A DNA stretch of 64,000 nucleotides from Coniferiporia sulphurascens (lineage: Eukaryota; Basidiomycota; Agaricomycetes; Hymenochaetales; Hymenochaetaceae), in the NCBI GenBank assembly GCA_002794785.1, contig NBBA01000002.1:2852001-2916000 (forward strand), given 5' to 3'. A model generated the notes under the pieces. The model saw only the letters and a list, made by a program, of their open reading frames with translations. It was not told where the DNA came from and ran no database searches. The first letter of the stretch is position 1. Each line of letters begins with the position of its first letter. Below are positions 12,340-21,140 of this stretch, piece after piece. Position numbers and translations under genes: made by a program.

Positions 12340-14014
12340 TTATGTTTCGGACTCCTCGAGCCCGAGTGTCAGCCGCTGGTGCACGAGGTGCGCAACAGCG
12401 GCACCGTTGAGTGGGATGTCGTTTCCCTGGAAGCCTTCTGGGTAGGCTTGCTGGTGCGGTACGTTCGGTTGAGTGAAGACCCTAGCGATACAGATGAATC
12501 AGCCGATTACGATTTTTGGCACGGTGTTGCCGAGGCTTGAAAGTATGGAACGAGGGAAAGGGTAAAGTATAGGGCTTACTTGTCGTCCCAAACGCCATAG
12601 TGGGTCATGCCCAGTGCGCGAGTGGTGAACTCGTAGTCGAAGGCGATACCTTTGGGGTAAAAGAACTCGATAACGGTCGACCGCGGGGTCGGTCGCATCC
12701 AGAGAAGCGATGTCAGACCGTTACCGTGCACACCCATCATGATCTGGAGAACAGTATAACTTAGGAAGCAGGTGGGGGTATGAATTAATGACGCTACTTG
12801 CCGTAGTCCGCCCAGCGAGTTGGAGCTGTTCTGCACGGGACAGTTTGTCCATGCTTACAATGTTGACTTCATACCCATACTTGTCACGAAGTTTGTGGAG
12901 CTCCTCGACAAGTACCTCGTGGTCTTTTTGCCTGAGCATACGGCGACCCCACTCCTGGCGCGACACATATGTGATCACAAACTTTTCATTTTCCGCGTTC
13001 GCGCCGGGGGCCAGGCCCAAGATCAATTCAGACGCGAGTCCACTGAACTCTAGCACACTCTTGCGGAGTGGGACCCACCAGTTCGGGCTCCCGCGCAGAT
13101 CGAACGCGTTACTCGCAGACCGCAGTGTAGCCTTATACGGTTCGCCCTCATACGAAGCGGAGCGGTCCGCTAGTACGACACGGTCGAATACGAAGGGAAC
13201 GCGCATTGCAGCGCGGTCCGCCCAGTCCTCCGAAAACTCGAGGCCAATCCCCGGGAATGCACCACGCAGGACCCACTGATTCATTGCAGCGTAGTCACGC
13301 CAATGCGCACTGTCGACGTGACGGAAAACCATACGCCGTGGGGGCGGCAGCGCAGTGCGTCCGTCGGATGTAATAAAAGGGTCCAGTGCGGTGTACGCAC
13401 GCCAGAGCCCGAAGAGAAGCTCAGCGGAGAAATGGTAGTAATGCGTGATGAACTGCAAAGGGTCAGTCACGAGGAAAGAGGCACCATCAATGCGAGTGGC
13501 AGCGTGTGTATTGAAGATAAGTTGTGCTTCTGCGGGGGTGACAATGCGGATATCCTTGTCGGAGGGGAGGCGTTTGAGAATTTCCTCAGGCTCATTGAAG
13601 ATATCGTAGCCGGAAGAGGTTATGAGCTTGCGCTCTGGGATGGACTCTGGCGTAGGGGTAACGACATAAATGGTACCGTCAAACACGTAGAGCTTGTCGA
13701 ATATCGTCCATCCTGCAGCAGGTTAGATAGTGCACGTGCACTGAACATATCAGCTCACCCGGAGTGTGATGCAGCATTTTGGTCTCCGGCACGACGTCGG
13801 TCCAAGTCAGCCGCGGTTCAGGATACTTGTTGGTAATAACCAGATCATTTTCAGCGTCGTGTCTCGCGTTGTCGACGACGCCGTCCACCACATTAGAAAC
13901 CTTGACGGAGCTGGAGAGGTAGTCGCTTTGGGTGAAGAAAAGGAGGAATACGAGCAAAGACGCGAGGAGAACAAGCTCGCGCCGCGTCGGGGCGAGTGTC
14001 GAAGCCGCTTTCAT
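12340..14014 (-). CDS. GT61/DUF563 family glycosyltransferase, type II membrane protein
   Basis: There are four exons on the minus strand. The ATG at 14014 gives a short cytoplasmic head and one membrane anchor (RRELVLLASLLVFLLFF, residues ~12-28), the layout of Golgi type II glycosyltransferases. The lumenal part holds the DUF563 region with D-P-x-Q-F-I-T-H-Y-Y-H-F (around 13450) and the family signature MGVHGNGLTSLLWMRP (around 12720), close to the GvHGaGLtn motif of GT61 and EOGT-like enzymes. The last exon ends LTLGLEESET with TAA at 12340-12342. Total length is about 490 residues. Intron 2 (12744-12801) needs a GC donor to keep the frame into the VHGNGLT exon. GT61 members add xylose or GlcNAc to glycans or proteins; the acceptor cannot be told here. 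It shares a 211-bp upstream region with the divergent dynactin p25 gene. Confidence 0.85.
12744..12801 (-). other. GC-AG intron in GT61 gene
   Basis: On the minus strand the exon ends CGGACTACG and the intron begins GCAAGT, the consensus GC donor. It ends TTCTCCAG before ATCATGATGGGT. The join reads AGRTT-IMMGVHGNGLT in frame. The nearby GT (four bases inside) would shift the frame. Length is 58 nt. Confidence 0.7.
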
Positions 14015-14225
14015 CGTCGGCAGCCCAGCAGTCTCGTCGTTATCTCGTCACCGTCGAAGTCCCAGTAGTAGTCCGACTGTAGCGGTGTAGGATGACCGGA
14101 CCCGCTAAACGTGACCCGATTCCGGGTTTCCGGAAAGAGGGCGTGTATGTCACGCAGAAAACGTCACGCCCCTTCCTCCTCCTGCCGCCACTGCCGAACG
14201 CATTGGCAGACCCGGGGCAGCGACG
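14015..14225. promoter_or_regulatory. bidirectional promoter, GT61 / dynactin p25
   Basis: The 211 bp lie between two divergent ATG codons, so both promoters must lie here or overlap the genes. The region is GC-rich and holds two TCACGC motifs (about 14149 and 14163). No TATA box is obvious. Confidence 0.55.
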
Positions 14226-15020
14226 ATGAGCCTGCAGCCGCCGGTGTACTACATCAAGTCTGAATATATTGAGACTGTAAGCCTCTCGTCACTGGAACGC
14301 TGTATGCGCACGCGTTGAGGTGAGCAGGACACAGGAAACAAGGTCTCGCGCCGCGCGACGATCGCAGGCCCACAGAACATTATCCTCGGTGGCAAGACCA
14401 TCATTGCGAGCGGTGCCATAATCCGAGGCGACCTCCGGCGCACGGGTCCTGGTCATGCTGTTGTCATTTCTCTTGGAAGGTACTGCCTGATTGGCGAGGG
14501 GTGCGTCATACGGTGCGTACAGGCCTTTCTCTGACTCCCCCGCCTCACTCTGAATGGTGTTTGCGCACTGGTAGCCCGCCATACAAAACATATCGCGGGA
14601 ACTTCAACTACTATCCCATGAAAATAGGCGACCATGTTCATATAGGCGCGAACAGTGTTGTGGAAGCCGCCACTATCGGTAGCCATGTTGAGATTGGGAA
14701 GAACTGCATTATTGTCCGTGTTATACGATATATACACTGTTACTATGTTGACGTTAGCATAAAACAGGGCAAGTTCACCATCATCAAAGATTGCGCGAAG
14801 ATCGCGGACAACACAGTCCTCATGCCAAACAGTGTCGTCCCAGCACTTGCATATTTCTCCGGAGCACCTGGTATGTCTGCCTCACGATTTCTCATAGATA
14901 TACACTTCCCACATAATATACATAGGACAATTCGTAGAGGACCTCCCTGAATCCACACAAGAGCTTGTAGAGGCGGAGACGAAGGCGTACTACAATCGTT
15001 TCCAGCCTCTTGAGAGCTAA
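14226..15020 (+). CDS. DCTN5: dynactin subunit 5 (p25), left-handed beta-helix protein
   Basis: Five exons encode about 190 residues. The ATG at 14226 gives MSLQPPVYYIKSEYIET. After the first intron, DTGNKVSRRATIAGPQNIIL matches the diagnostic p25 start (YIETASGNKVSR in human). Hexapeptide-repeat turns follow (GKTIIASGAIIRGDL, IGDHVHIGANSVVEAATIG, IGKNCIIGKFTIIKDCAKI), then NTVLMPNSVVPALAYFSG. The C-terminus ends FQPLES with TAA at 15018-15020. p25 pairs with p27 at the pointed end of the Arp1 filament in dynactin and helps couple dynein to early endosomes in fungi. Length and motif spacing are those of the family. Assignment is firm. Confidence 0.95.
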
Positions 15021-15646
15021 TGTCCCTGCATCCCATCATACCCTTGACTATATATACCTTTTTACCTCTTACCTCTTAAGCGTCATTAAAGATCTGTATA
15101 CTGCTATGTAAAGACAATATTGTATTCGTGGTATAAAGAATAGACGGGGATTTTCGCATACTGGGAGTCAGCGCTAATTCGGCAAACGCGTTCGTGCCAG
15201 CCCCCAGTTCAGCGCCTGCGACGCTTCAACCAATACGATGACTACTGCCAGCAACCAGCCTCTTAATTCGGGGACACCGGCCATCCTACCTCTAACTGTG
15301 TCTCACTTGTGCTGTTGTGCTCTATTGGGCGGGCTGACTGTCTCGTAACCTGTCTTTCAAGTTGGTATCGTCCAAATTTATTAGGAGCGGTTGACCCGTG
15401 TCGAAAGACATCGAGGCGGACGTGTATCTTCTGAGTAAATAGGCATCAAACGGTTTAATAGGAAAACTTTGAGAACGCTCTATATGAAGACCTAATGCTT
15501 GTACTTGCGAACACGGAGGGTCCGTTGGGTGAGGTCTAGTGGAGGCTGACGAAGCTCGCCCTCCTGCTCTGAATACGGTATGCACCCAGCCTCAACCTCA
15601 AGAAACCAGCGCGGCTATTGGTCTAGGGTGTGCTGAAAATAACCAT

Positions 15647-15710
15647 GTCAGCCCAGGAAATGGGCAGTTCAGGAAATGGTCAGCCCAAGAAACGGTCAGC
15701 CCAAAGGACG
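15647..15710 (+). repeat. 16-bp tandem repeat, four units
   Basis: Four adjacent 16-bp units start at 15647, 15663, 15679 and 15695. Unit 1 is GTCAGCCCAGGAAATG and unit 3 is GTCAGCCCAAGAAACG. Units 2 and 4 differ at a few bases. It lies 170-230 bp upstream of the orphan gene start and about 60 bp upstream of its TATA box. Confidence 0.9.
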
Positions 15711-15769
15711 AATATTGTGGGCATTTTTTTCACATTTTCTGGAGGAGGCTGACGGGTCGCTGGAATATG

Positions 15770-15777
15770 TATAAATA
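15770..15777 (+). promoter_or_regulatory. TATA box of the orphan gene
   Basis: TATAAATA lies 109 bp before the ATG at 15879. It is flanked on both sides by CATTTTCTGG copies. Confidence 0.6.
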
Positions 15778-15878
15778 TGCCCATTTTCTGGCCTCTATTC
15801 TTCAGTTAGCTATCACTCGTCTTCTCCCCTCCTCCCTCCTCGACGACGATATACGCTACCCACCACTAGATCATCACT

Positions 15879-18805
15879 ATGTCTTCCTTCCTCGAGATGC
15901 TCAGCGTTACCCTCCCTGCAGTCATCTTAGCAGAGTTGCATGGGCCGCTCATCCCTCTCCCCTACAACCCTGCCATATACTTGATCGACACCTATTCGTA
16001 TATAGGTCCTGCTGTGAGTGCTGTTTACCAGAGGCTGTCCGCTGCTGCTGCGTCTTCCCGATACGCGATTCTGTTCGCCCGCGACAAGATCATATACACC
16101 CGCAACGCGATTCTATACATCAGCGCTTCCTCTATGAACAGGCTTCTATCCACTCACAACGCGATTCTGTTATCCATCGGCGTTCGCAAGACCCCTTTCA
16201 CCCTCAGCCATCAAGACCGCGGAATGCCCTTTACAGGCTCCTCCGCGATCCCTTCCTCATCAGCCACTGTGAGAACGGCAGTCTCACCTACGGCCTCCGG
16301 TGAAGGATATCAGGATGGGGGGTCGGCCGACTATGATCGTCTCTCCCAGTCGTCCGAGTTCAGTCAACGGCAGTTAAAGGCTGAATGCGGATGGATAAAA
16401 GAGGCGGTTATAGATAGGAACGCCAAGTACCCGTGGGCTGAATGGGATGAATGTTTGGGTGACGTCCCCGACGAAGAACTACCCAACTATCTCCCATTGA
16501 CAAAGCCTTTCAAGCTACCCGGAAGGGGAGATTTATCAGGTTTCTTCAAAATGAACTACACAGGAATAATAGGAAACGAAGACATCGAGAAAATTCCCTC
16601 GGTTGTAGCAGCCGCAGTTACAACATTGGTTGTCCTTTCAATCCTCGTGAGTACTTCCTTCCCTCTCACCATCCCCTATACCAACAAATATATTTATGCA
16701 GGGCATCTTCTGGAAGAAGGTCTCGAATAAAGTCAAACGTGTATCTGTGAGTACTCATGTCTTCTGTAATGCATTCGTTGCTAATCTTTCGTATTAGAAG
16801 TATTATGACGATGATCCTTATGATACGCGTTCCGCCGTTAGAGCCGAGCACGCTGACGGCCTGCTAAAGGTTACGGTTGACTTGCCAGACCTTGCACGAA
16901 GGTATCCCCTGGATACTATCGCGGGCGAACGCATTGCTCCAGTTCCGTTCTGGGCGATTCCGGACCCCGAATCTTACAACAATACTATCATCACCCAGCC
17001 AGCTTCTCAAGGCCTAGTGCGTATCTCATGGGAGAATGCTATCGAGGCTGGGCTGGCTACCGAGCGTCTTGGTTCTTTGTCTGTCTCGACCATGGAGAGT
17101 GGTGACTCCAAGCCACTTGATGCTCGTTGCAAATCGGTCGAGGCCCTCTCGGATTCAATTTATACGACGCTCACCGATAGCATCAACGGCCCCTCTCCAA
17201 GTTCGCTGGGAATGTCTCCTCTATCCCAGACATCCGACACGAACCGTTCGTCTCCATCATCCAACAATACCTTGCATCTCTCCCTGGGATCTGAGCTATC
17301 TGGAACAACCGCCGGACAACAATCGGCACCCTTGAAAGCTTCTTACGGCAGTACACCTAAGAAGTTCGCCACCCTCCCGCCCCCCCTTATAATAGTCTCT
17401 TCTGAGGACGATAAACAAGGACCTTCAATGATCTATTCGCCAGTTCGTTGCGATAGTTTCATGGAGAGTGCGCCTGTACCTCGACTGCATTTGATGTCTA
17501 CCTTCGACGACAATGGTGAGATATCTGACTACAATGGGTCCTCCTTTCCCGATAGTGTGTACTATCCTCCTCTAGACACAAACGCGGAGTGTACATCTTC
17601 TATACAGGGGAGTGACTCGGGTGTCGAGCTATATGCAAACGGTATGTTTCCTCTGCTCCTCGTTAACGTTTTGATCATTCATTTGCGCCTATTCTCATCG
17701 TTCAGTTTCACCGAACGGGGCATTTCTATCGCCCACCGCGTCGCCTACAAACGAGTATTTCTTCAGGGACGTGACTGACCCGAACGAAGAGAGCACGTCT
17801 GACAAGATCGACCGGTGGTGCGAAATGTTAAAGTGTTCCCCACTTTCGTCCATGGAAGATATCTACAAGTACAGTTCCCCCACTGGTGCATCGACCCCCC
17901 AGACACCTAGCCCGACACAGTCCCACTTCTCGGATACGGGCTCTATTCGGATTGGACCTTCCACTTCGCATCTGAGCTTTTATATGGATAGTGACGACCC
18001 CGACGCTGTGTCAACGCCGTTCAACAAGGCTAGGAACAAGACACCGTCAACCCCCACGCGCAGCGCCGACCGAGAGTTCTCGCCGCTGAGTACACCCGTG
18101 CTCGCACAGAACCAATGGGCGCTGCCGCATGTACGCGTCCCAACGCGCTTGCGCACGAGGTTTGAGGGCTACTCGCCCTCGAACCCGGCGCGAGTGGCGC
18201 GGGCACGTGCACTGGAGGGGGATGCAAAAGCTCGCGCTCGCGCTCACCCGCTGAAGCCGCTGACGCCTGCATCCCCCTTGGGGAAAGACATCCTGGAGGC
18301 GCACAGTTGGGCTTTCCCGTACGTCCGTGTCCCCGAGCCGTTGCGGGGTGACTTCCCGACGGCTTGGTCGGCATCGGCACTATCGTCAGGATCGCTGTCG
18401 CCATCGACATCGATGATGCTGTCACCGTCGCCGTCAATGTCATTGTCGCCGTCCCCGTCGGGCGCATCGCTATCTTCATCGCCGTCGGGTGCGTCTATAT
18501 CTCCGCCGCCGTCGGGCAGGTCTATGTCTCCATCGCCGTCGACCGCATCGTTGTCGCCGTCACCGTCACCATCGCCCTCGTTCTCCCGGCTAGTGTGCAC
18601 GCTTTCTCCCGCCGCGGCACTAACCGGGTCACAACGATATAAGGGCAAATATGTCGAGCGACGTGAGCTGATCTTAGAGGGCATGTCCACAACACCGGCT
18701 GTTCCGCTCACATCGGTACCGTCTCGGGCTGCAGCCCCATCGGTGTGGATGGAACGTGACTGGGGGTCTCCGTTATCAGAGGCTAGGAAGGATAGGAATG
18801 GTTAA
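15879..18805 (+). CDS. unrecognised 918-residue repeat-rich protein with one membrane segment
   Basis: Four exons join in frame: 15879-16646, 16702-16746, 16798-17641 and 17706-18805 (918 residues). I do not recognise a family. The N-terminal ~120 residues contain three NAIL/YAIL blocks encoded by an exact 10-bp repeat. At about residues 237-256, VVAAAVTTLVVLSIL looks like a membrane segment. It is followed by a 15-residue basic exon (GIFWKKVSNKVKRVS) as expected on the cytosolic side. The rest is Ser/Pro/Thr-rich, likely disordered and phosphorylated. It carries a duplicated motif W-A-(L/F)-P-(H/Y)-V-R-V-P at about 18116 and 18306, then a Ser-Pro minisatellite (18384-18587). A TATA box lies 109 bp upstream and AATAAA 29 bp downstream. 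The open frame across all introns supports a real gene. Function is unknown; a lineage-specific membrane-tethered protein is the most I can say. Confidence 0.75.
18384..18587 (+). repeat. Ser-Pro coding minisatellite
   Basis: This is a degenerate tandem array built on TCGCCGTC-type units. It is read as SLSPSPSGAS/SMSPSPS and similar in the orphan protein. The opposite strand gives a misleading Asp-Gly repeat frame. Confidence 0.8.
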
Positions 18806-19611
18806 GATGGTTCCTGCCCGGGGCTTTTGGTGTAATAAATTTCAAGGCGTTCCATGATTGTTTCCTTCACATTAATCCCTTAGAATCGGTACTCATTTAT
18901 TTATTGGATCACTAAGTAGATCCTAGACACGCCCGCGCGAGCATCGATCGCGCCACATTTCTATTTTATGATTGTATTCATAACGGCATATTAGACGTAA
19001 TGGGACAGCGTTTGATTGAAATTACAACACTGAGAGCGTCAAAGAAAGGCGGATAACCCATGCCTGCGAACAATTAGAACAAATAAAACACCGGGTCATG
19101 GCCCATATGGCTTTATTAAAAAAGCAGTATGGGGATACAGTAACATGTACAACAAGTTGGTATCACGTTTTGAAACGGGTCCACGGACCGAAGCTGGTAT
19201 CGCAGGAGAAGAAGTACATCCGAAAATAGCTAAGTTGTAAAGTATGATTACTACGTGGGTTAAGCCCGCCGCGAACTTACAGAATAAGTTGAGGCCGTCG
19301 AAGTTACAGGGGAGAAAGGAGTGGCGGTGCGAATTGTCGAATGTGAAAAAATGGCATGAGAATGACGAATGATGTGAATACAAAAGTCCCTCTTCCCAGA
19401 GAAATCCTGAAGAATAATCGAGTTGATCGATGCGAATTGAAAACGAAATATTATGTGCCGGGGTATGAGACGCTGCACAGGACGCGAGCTTTGATACGAG
19501 ACTTCGCCGTCTGGAGAAAGTACAATGGTTCCGTGAACTCTAGTAGTGGGCGATCGCCATCCTTGTCTTCTTTATCAGAGTAATTGCGAGTTTTAAACGA
19601 ACAAGAGGAAA
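18806..19611. other. intergenic, convergent 3' ends
   Basis: This AT-rich gap between the orphan gene (+) and the zinc-finger gene (-) is mostly 3' UTR. AATAAA at 18834-18839 is a good poly(A) signal for the orphan gene. Short frames on the minus strand (19096-19478) have no recognisable content. Confidence 0.5.
18834..18839 (+). terminator. poly(A) signal AATAAA
   Basis: This canonical hexamer lies 29 bp after the stop of the 918-residue gene. Confidence 0.5.
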
Positions 19612-20493
19612 CTAGCAGACTGTGTAGCCCGGCGGTCTCTTGCAGCCCGTTCCTCTATTATCAAGGTGTCTTTTCAACGAGTCCTTCCGAGCGAAGCCTT
19701 TCCCGCACTTGGGGTTCGGACAGGGCCAATCCGATTGCGAAACGAAGTGGGAGCGCTGATGACGAAGAAAGTCTGGTAGCCGCTGAGTGTGCTGAATCCA
19801 AGGGCAGTGAGGACACTTCCATGGGTTCTCTGAGTTAAGCATTGCCGAGACGAAGAGCGCGGATGAGCTCGAGGAACTTCCAGCAGATGTGATCGAGGAG
19901 AGCGTCGAGACGGAGGCATTAGAAGAAGCACGACAAAGCCTCTTGCGGGGATTCAGTGTCTTGTTCGCTTTTCCACGTTTCCTCTTCCTTTTGTTTGATG
20001 CTTCTGATATAGGAGCAGTCGTGACGCAAATATCTGTCTTTCTAGTCTTTCCGTCTTCATAATCAGAGTCATCACCAGAGTCATCACCAGCAGTGGATAA
20101 GTTGTCTGCCGTTCTATGGCCACAGATAAGGGATGGCGTCGAAAATGCAGATACCATAGAGATTGGCGTCGGAGGAGGGACTGTAAGCAGAAGCTCTTCC
20201 TCCATCTCTTCTTCCTTTTCTTCCTTCTCATATTTTTCTTCAACTTCCGCGAAATTGGGGTAGATATCTGGCACAGACGGCAAGTCGATCTCAGGATCGT
20301 CAAAGAGCCTGACTCCATACGCCAGGAGTTCATCCCATTCGTTATCGTCGCAATAGTGGACGTGCTCCTTGGTGCAGTAGCGTTCCTCAATAGATGTACT
20401 ATGTACTTCATGGCAAACTGCAGATGTATGCGAGACACGAGGATAGGAGAACACGGAGAAATCGGAAGTGGCAGAGTAGATAACGCCAAGCAT
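19612..20493 (-). CDS. zinc-finger protein with C2H2 and C2HC fingers (putative transcription factor)
   Basis: One uninterrupted frame of 293 residues runs from ATG at 20493 to TAG at 19612-19614. The N-terminal half is unremarkable. An acidic stretch rich in Glu/Lys (residues ~84-105) is followed by a basic cluster (NKRKRKRGK, then NPRKRLCR) that could serve as a nuclear signal. A Ser-rich linker precedes two C-terminal fingers. The first is C-x2-C-x14-H-x3-H (WKCPHCPWIQHTQRL onward). The second is C-x4-C-x12-H-x7-C (WPCPNPKCGKGFARKDSLKR onward). The layout, with paired fingers at the extreme C-terminus, is common in basidiomycete DNA-binding proteins. Target genes cannot be inferred. It lies downstream of ACC1 on the same strand with 647 bp between. 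Confidence 0.82.
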   Translation of the reverse strand: MLGVIYSATSDFSVFSYPRVSHTSAVCHEVHSTSIEERYCTKEHVHYCDDNEWDELLAYGVRLFDDPEIDLPSVPDIYPNFAEVEEKYEKEEKEEEMEEELLLTVPPPTPISMVSAFSTPSLICGHRTADNLSTAGDDSGDDSDYEDGKTRKTDICVTTAPISEASNKRKRKRGKANKTLNPRKRLCRASSNASVSTLSSITSAGSSSSSSALFVSAMLNSENPWKCPHCPWIQHTQRLPDFLRHQRSHFVSQSDWPCPNPKCGKGFARKDSLKRHLDNRGTGCKRPPGYTVC

Positions 20494-21140
20494 TCTGAGT
20501 CGACCTTCGATCTGGGTCGCGAGTGGCTTTTGTCTCGAACAGAACGCAAGCTGCGCGCTTTCTGCTACATCTTAGAGGGAGAGAAATGTAATAGTTTTTC
20601 AAGAAAGATTACACACCGACGCTTTGCAAGGTGTGTCCTCCGAATCACTGGCAGCGCCAACAAGGGACCGTTGACACCTACCACAGACGATATATCATTG
20701 AACACTGTGAGCTGAACGCAAGTAGCGACGCGTGCAATCGGATATGAAAGCGCACCTCTATAAAATTGAAGAAAGCGTCGTCAACGGCCGTCGTCGGCGC
20801 CAAAGTCGCAGTGGAAGTGGAATTTCAAGGGCTTGCCTTGACGCGTCGCGCTGATGGACGAAGTATTTCAAGCTCCGAAGGGTGCGTGAAAACTCCGCCT
20901 CAATCCGATTGGTCATGATTAATACTAGTAGACGAGACCCCCTGGAAAGTCGTAAATGACGTATATAATTCGTACCAAAAAACAGGTCTATGTGATATCT
21001 ATACTTCCATCGTTTGTTAAAGTACCATTAGTAAAAGTAGAAAAGAACAACAGTGCTGTGGTGCATTCGACAGAAAGTGTATGTTTTGTAGAGACAAGAT
21101 GGGAAATATGCAGGTATCATGCAGGTTAAAAGAAAGAGAA
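20494..21140. other. intergenic, ACC1 3' end to zinc-finger promoter
   Basis: This should carry the ACC1 3' UTR and the promoter of the zinc-finger gene, both on the minus strand. On the plus strand the sequence is AT-rich near 20930-21030. No further gene was seen. Confidence 0.5.

Larger units (their letters stand above)
15021..15878. other. intergenic with 16-bp repeats and promoter of the orphan gene
   Basis: After the dynactin stop come AT-rich 3' sequences (15040-15140), then non-coding DNA with the 16-bp repeat at 15647-15710. A motif CATTTTCTGG occurs twice (about 15732 and 15782), flanking a TATA box. A reading frame crosses the region but uses no convincing start and ignores the repeats. 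Confidence 0.6.

Noticed and set aside
15539..16303. Plus-strand frame crossing the 16-bp repeats
   Set aside because: It overlaps the orphan gene in another frame, runs over the TATA box and starts without a convincing ATG context.
18244..18711. Minus-strand frame rich in Asp-Gly repeats
   Set aside because: It is the antisense of the Ser-Pro minisatellite in a well-supported plus-strand gene.
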